Positions 6,534 through 8,428 of a stretch of DNA of 8,428 bases are shown piece by piece (positions within the stretch are counted from its first letter, which is position 1; each line of letters opens with the position of its first letter). The stretch is from Bordetella parapertussis. GTDB lineage: Bacteria; Pseudomonadota; Gammaproteobacteria; Burkholderiales; Burkholderiaceae_C. Position numbers and translations under genes: made by a program. The DNA is taken from positions 1 to 8,428 of the forward strand of contig CALQBT020000092.1 in NCBI GenBank assembly GCA_943328885.2, read 5' to 3'. A model generated the notes under the pieces. It had not been told where the DNA came from. It saw only the letters and a program-made list of their open reading frames with translations, and did no database searches.

Positions 6534-6549
6534 GGGTCTTGTGAGACCC
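6534..6549 (-). other. Short hairpin in the flgM leader
   Basis: On the minus strand GGGTCT (6549-6544) pairs with AGACCC (6539-6534) around a 4-nt CACA loop, a perfect 6-bp stem. It falls inside the leader expected from the sigma-28 promoter and ends 8 nt before the GGAG ribosome binding site. There is no U-tract, so it is not a terminator. It may stabilise the message or affect ribosome access; that is inference. Confidence 0.4.
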
Positions 6550-6570
6550 GACCTATGAGACATGCAAAGG

Positions 6571-6597
6571 GTATCGGCCTGGCCTGCCAGGACTTGA
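6571..6597 (-). promoter_or_regulatory. Sigma-28 (FliA) promoter for flgM
   Basis: On the minus strand, TCAAGTCC (6597-6590) is followed by exactly 11 nt and then GCCGATAC (6578-6571). The class III flagellar consensus is TAAAGTTT-N11-GCCGATAA, so the -10 matches 7 of 8 and the -35 matches 5 of 8 with ideal spacing. It lies between the flgA stop and the flgM start and predicts transcription starting near 6564, with a leader of about 49 nt. It makes flgM a late gene under the sigma factor its product inhibits, a feedback loop known in enteric bacteria. Confidence 0.75.
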
Positions 6598-6672
6598 GGC
6601 CGTTGTCGCCGGATTGTCTCGCGCCAGCGCCGGCCGCTTGGCTTCGGGGCTGCGCCTGACGCGGGCGGGCGC

Positions 6673-7518
6673 TCACAGTGTCAGCTCGATCCGACGCTGG
6701 CCGGCGGCCACGCCGGTGACGATGCGCCCGCCCTCGGTGCGCGCCCTGGCGCTCTGGCCCTCCAGGCCTGGACCTAGCGCCAGACCTTCGCTGGAGACCG
6801 AGTAGCCCGGGCCGGCGGCGACGATGCGCACGGTGTCGCCGGCATTGAAGCAGTGTCGGGCTTTCAGGTCTTGGCCGCGCAAGGCTTCGCCCGAGGCCAG
6901 GCCACGCGTCAGCGTACGGCCCAGTGCGCCGTCCGGCGAGTCGATGGCTGGATCGGCGCGTTCGGCGAGGTCGACCTCGCGCTGCAGCAGGTGACGGGCC
7001 TCGAGCACCGTGCCGGCCGGCAGCGCCGTGCTCGCCACCAGGGACTGTGCCCACCACTGCACCGTGACCGGCAGGCTGATCTGCCACCGTTTGGCTCCCT
7101 CGACGCAGCGCAGACCGACCCGGCTTCGACCCAGCGGCCGCAGTCCGGCTGGCAGGTAAGGCTCTATTTTCTGGCACGGCGCGAGCTTGAGGGCCGGATC
7201 GATGCGGCCCAGCAGCACCTCGATGCGCGCTGCCTGCGCGCTGCCATCCGAGGCGCTGATGGCGGAGTCCCGCAGCAGGCGCTTGATCTCGACGACCAGT
7301 GTTTGCGGCAGGATGGCGGGCGCACCGGCCATGGTCTGGGACTGCGCTGCTGGCCAGGCCAAGCAGGCCATCGCGGTGGCCTGCCAGCGCTGGCGCCAAA
7401 CAGGGCGTGCCTGCGGCCCAGGTTTGGCAAGGCCTGGCGGGTGTTGATGGGTCGACGGGTTCACGGGTTGAATGCTCAGGCCTGGGCGCGACCGGCGTTG
7501 ATCCGAAATGCAGGGCAT
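6673..7518 (-). CDS. flgA: Flagellar P-ring assembly chaperone FlgA
   Basis: FlgA is a periplasmic chaperone for P-ring (FlgI) assembly around the rod. From the ATG at 7518 this is 281 residues. Two cysteines, 115 (KLAPCQ) and 138 (VGLRC), in a PC...LPAG...R..VG..C context match the conserved disulfide region. A SAF-like domain starts with LPAGTVLEARHL (166-177), continues through GRTLTRGLASGEALR (200-214), and ends with a GDTVRIVA (227-234) and SARARTEGGRIVTGVA (256-271) module. A hydrophobic stretch, ATAMACLAWPAAQSQ (47-61), after RQRW is the likely export signal, so about 40 residues of odd, proline-rich sequence precede it. An in-frame GTG at 7464 would give 263 residues and a more usual signal peptide. 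It lies upstream of flgM and is divergent from flgB. Confidence 0.9.
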   Translation of the reverse strand: MPCISDQRRSRPGLSIQPVNPSTHQHPPGLAKPGPQARPVWRQRWQATAMACLAWPAAQSQTMAGAPAILPQTLVVEIKRLLRDSAISASDGSAQAARIEVLLGRIDPALKLAPCQKIEPYLPAGLRPLGRSRVGLRCVEGAKRWQISLPVTVQWWAQSLVASTALPAGTVLEARHLLQREVDLAERADPAIDSPDGALGRTLTRGLASGEALRGQDLKARHCFNAGDTVRIVAAGPGYSVSSEGLALGPGLEGQSARARTEGGRIVTGVAAGQRRIELTL

Positions 7519-7605
7519 TGCGCTTGTTTTTCGCGCTCATGCCGCGCCGCAGCCTGTCCACAATGACCTCAAGCGACCCAGTTTTTGGGGTGCTAGGGGG
7601 TGCGA
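7519..7605. promoter_or_regulatory. Divergent flgA-flgB intergenic region
   Basis: This 87-nt gap (141 nt if flgA starts at the GTG at 7464) must carry the start signals of both early flagellar operons. I find no sigma-54 -24/-12 pair, no sigma-28 pair and no good sigma-70 pair. Activation by a regulator such as FlhDC at a poor promoter would fit, but no operator can be pointed to. The flgB ribosome binding site AGGGG is at 7595-7599. Confidence 0.4.
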
Positions 7606-8031
7606 ATGCGTGGCCTGAGTGAAGCGATTGATTTCCAGTCACAAGCGCTGGTGTTGCGGGCCGAGCGCCAGCGCCTGATGGCCAGCAACATCGCCAATGC
7701 CGACACGCCGGGCTACCAGGCGCGTGAGATGGATTTTGCCAACGCGCTGCGCCAGGCGACCCGTTGCCAACGCGACGCTTCGGGCTGCACCGACAACGTT
7801 GCCGATCGAGCCAGCGCGCTCTCGGCACAACAAGGGGCCGGATTTGCCGATCGACCCGATCTGCTGTATGCGCGCCACAGTCAGGACTCGATCGACCGCA
7901 ACACGGTCGACCTCGACCGCGAGCGCGCCAGCTTTGTCGACAACAGCGTGAAGTACGAGGCCACGCTGCGCTTCATCAATGCAGGCCTGCGCTCGATGTT
8001 CGACGCGATGAAGAGTCCGAGCCAAGGTTGA
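7606..8031 (+). CDS. flgB: Flagellar basal-body rod protein FlgB
   Basis: FlgB forms the most proximal part of the flagellar rod in the periplasm and is exported without a cleaved signal by the flagellar type III system. The 141-residue product has the rod-protein N-terminal motif ASNIANADTPGYQAREMDF (26-44). Its C-terminal helix VDLDRERASFVDNSVKYEATLRFI (101-124) is the usual rod self-assembly helix. The linker between carries two cysteines (54, 61), unusual for axial flagellar proteins. The common SLDGNTVD turn reads SIDRNTVD here. I chose the ATG at 7606 over a GTG at 7600 because AGGGG at 7595-7599 is well spaced for the ATG. It is followed after 58 nt by flgC and is probably the first gene of the rod operon. 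Confidence 0.93.
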   Translation: MRGLSEAIDFQSQALVLRAERQRLMASNIANADTPGYQAREMDFANALRQATRCQRDASGCTDNVADRASALSAQQGAGFADRPDLLYARHSQDSIDRNTVDLDRERASFVDNSVKYEATLRFINAGLRSMFDAMKSPSQG

Positions 8032-8089
8032 TGATGGTTTCTGACCGTGTTGACGCCGCACCTGGCAAGCCCCTAGCAGGAGAAATTGC

Positions 8090-8428
8090 ATGAGCATGTT
8101 CAGGATCTTCGATGTCTCGGGCAGTGCGGCCAGCGCGCAGACCCAACGTCTGAACGTTGTGGCGAGCAACCTTGCCAATGCCGACACCGTGGCCGGACCC
8201 GATGCCCAGGCCTACAAGGCACGTCAGGTGATTTTTCAGACCTTGATGATGGGTGAAGCCACGTCAGCCGGGGTGCAGGTCAGTCAGGTCACCGAAGACA
8301 GCAGCGTCGGTCGATCGGTTTTCAGTCCGCATCATCCTGCCGCGGATGAAAAAGGTTATGTGACCTACAGCAATGTCAACCCGGTCGATGAGATGGTCAA
8401 CATGATCTCGGCATCACGTTCATACCAG
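8090..8428 (+). CDS. flgC: Flagellar basal-body rod protein FlgC, N-terminal part
   Basis: The first 113 residues of FlgC are present; the end runs off the window. FlgC is a proximal rod subunit assembled next to FlgB. The rod motif is at 25-35 (ASNLANADTVA), followed by GPDAQAYKARQVIFQ (36-50), which matches the GPDG.PY..R.V.F pattern of FlgC. The block from about 79 to 113, with HHPAAD, GYV, NVNPVDEMVNMI and ASRSYQ, is the conserved C-terminal half up to the point where the D0 helix would begin. The ATG at 8090 is preceded by AGGAG at 8078-8082 at good spacing. It lies 58 nt after flgB with no promoter visible between them, so the two are most likely co-transcribed. Confidence 0.95.
   Translation, partial: MSMFRIFDVSGSAASAQTQRLNVVASNLANADTVAGPDAQAYKARQVIFQTLMMGEATSAGVQVSQVTEDSSVGRSVFSPHHPAADEKGYVTYSNVNPVDEMVNMISASRSYQ

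Noticed and set aside
7580..7590. CCC / GGG pairing around AGTTTTT upstream of flgB as a terminator
   Set aside because: A 3-bp stem is too weak, and no T-tract follows.
6512..7828. A 438-residue minus-strand open frame
   Set aside because: It overlaps flgA in another frame and runs antisense to flgB; it is Arg/Pro/Ser/Ala-rich with no motif, as expected from high-GC shadow frames.

Overview
The window looks like chromosomal DNA of a high-GC betaproteobacterium, most likely Burkholderiales (Comamonadaceae/Sphaerotilaceae type). The evidence is the Bug/TctC-type solute-binding protein at the left edge, the order DUF455 / gamma-carbonic anhydrase / hslO / flgN-flgM-flgA / flgB-flgC, and strong third-position GC. 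No species can be named from the sequence alone. No RNA gene, insertion sequence, CRISPR array or integrase is visible.

Layout. (1) 1-303: C-terminal end of a periplasmic solute-binding protein. (2) 304-470: non-coding, no clear promoter. (3) 471-3422: a tight four-gene cassette on the + strand. It encodes an exported protein with a twin-arginine-like signal, a PqqD-like small protein, an HPr-kinase-related ATPase, and an NTP_transf_5-type nucleotidyltransferase. The last three genes overlap. This matches the 'HPr-rel-A' cassette known from comparative genomics, whose chemistry and product are, to my knowledge, not established. It is the best candidate in the window for an undescribed system. 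(4) 3438-4238 (-): DUF455 ferritin-like protein, divergent from (5) 4277-5778 (+): gamma-class carbonic anhydrase and the redox chaperone Hsp33 (hslO), 2 nt apart. (6) 5797-7518 (-): flagellar genes flgA, flgM and a FlgN-like gene, facing away from (7) 7606-8428 (+): flgB and flgC (cut by the window edge), the start of the rod/basal-body operon.

How the genes work together. In the cassette, the PqqD-like protein probably binds a peptide or protein, the HprK-like ATPase phosphorylates or activates a substrate, the nucleotidyltransferase may transfer a nucleotide, and the exported protein is the likeliest target; all of this is inference. The flagellar genes fit the usual assembly logic. FlgB and FlgC form the rod, FlgA helps build the P ring, FlgM holds sigma-28 until the hook is complete, and FlgN is a chaperone for hook-associated proteins. 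A well-matched sigma-28 promoter lies between flgA and flgM, so flgM is probably also transcribed by the sigma factor it inhibits.
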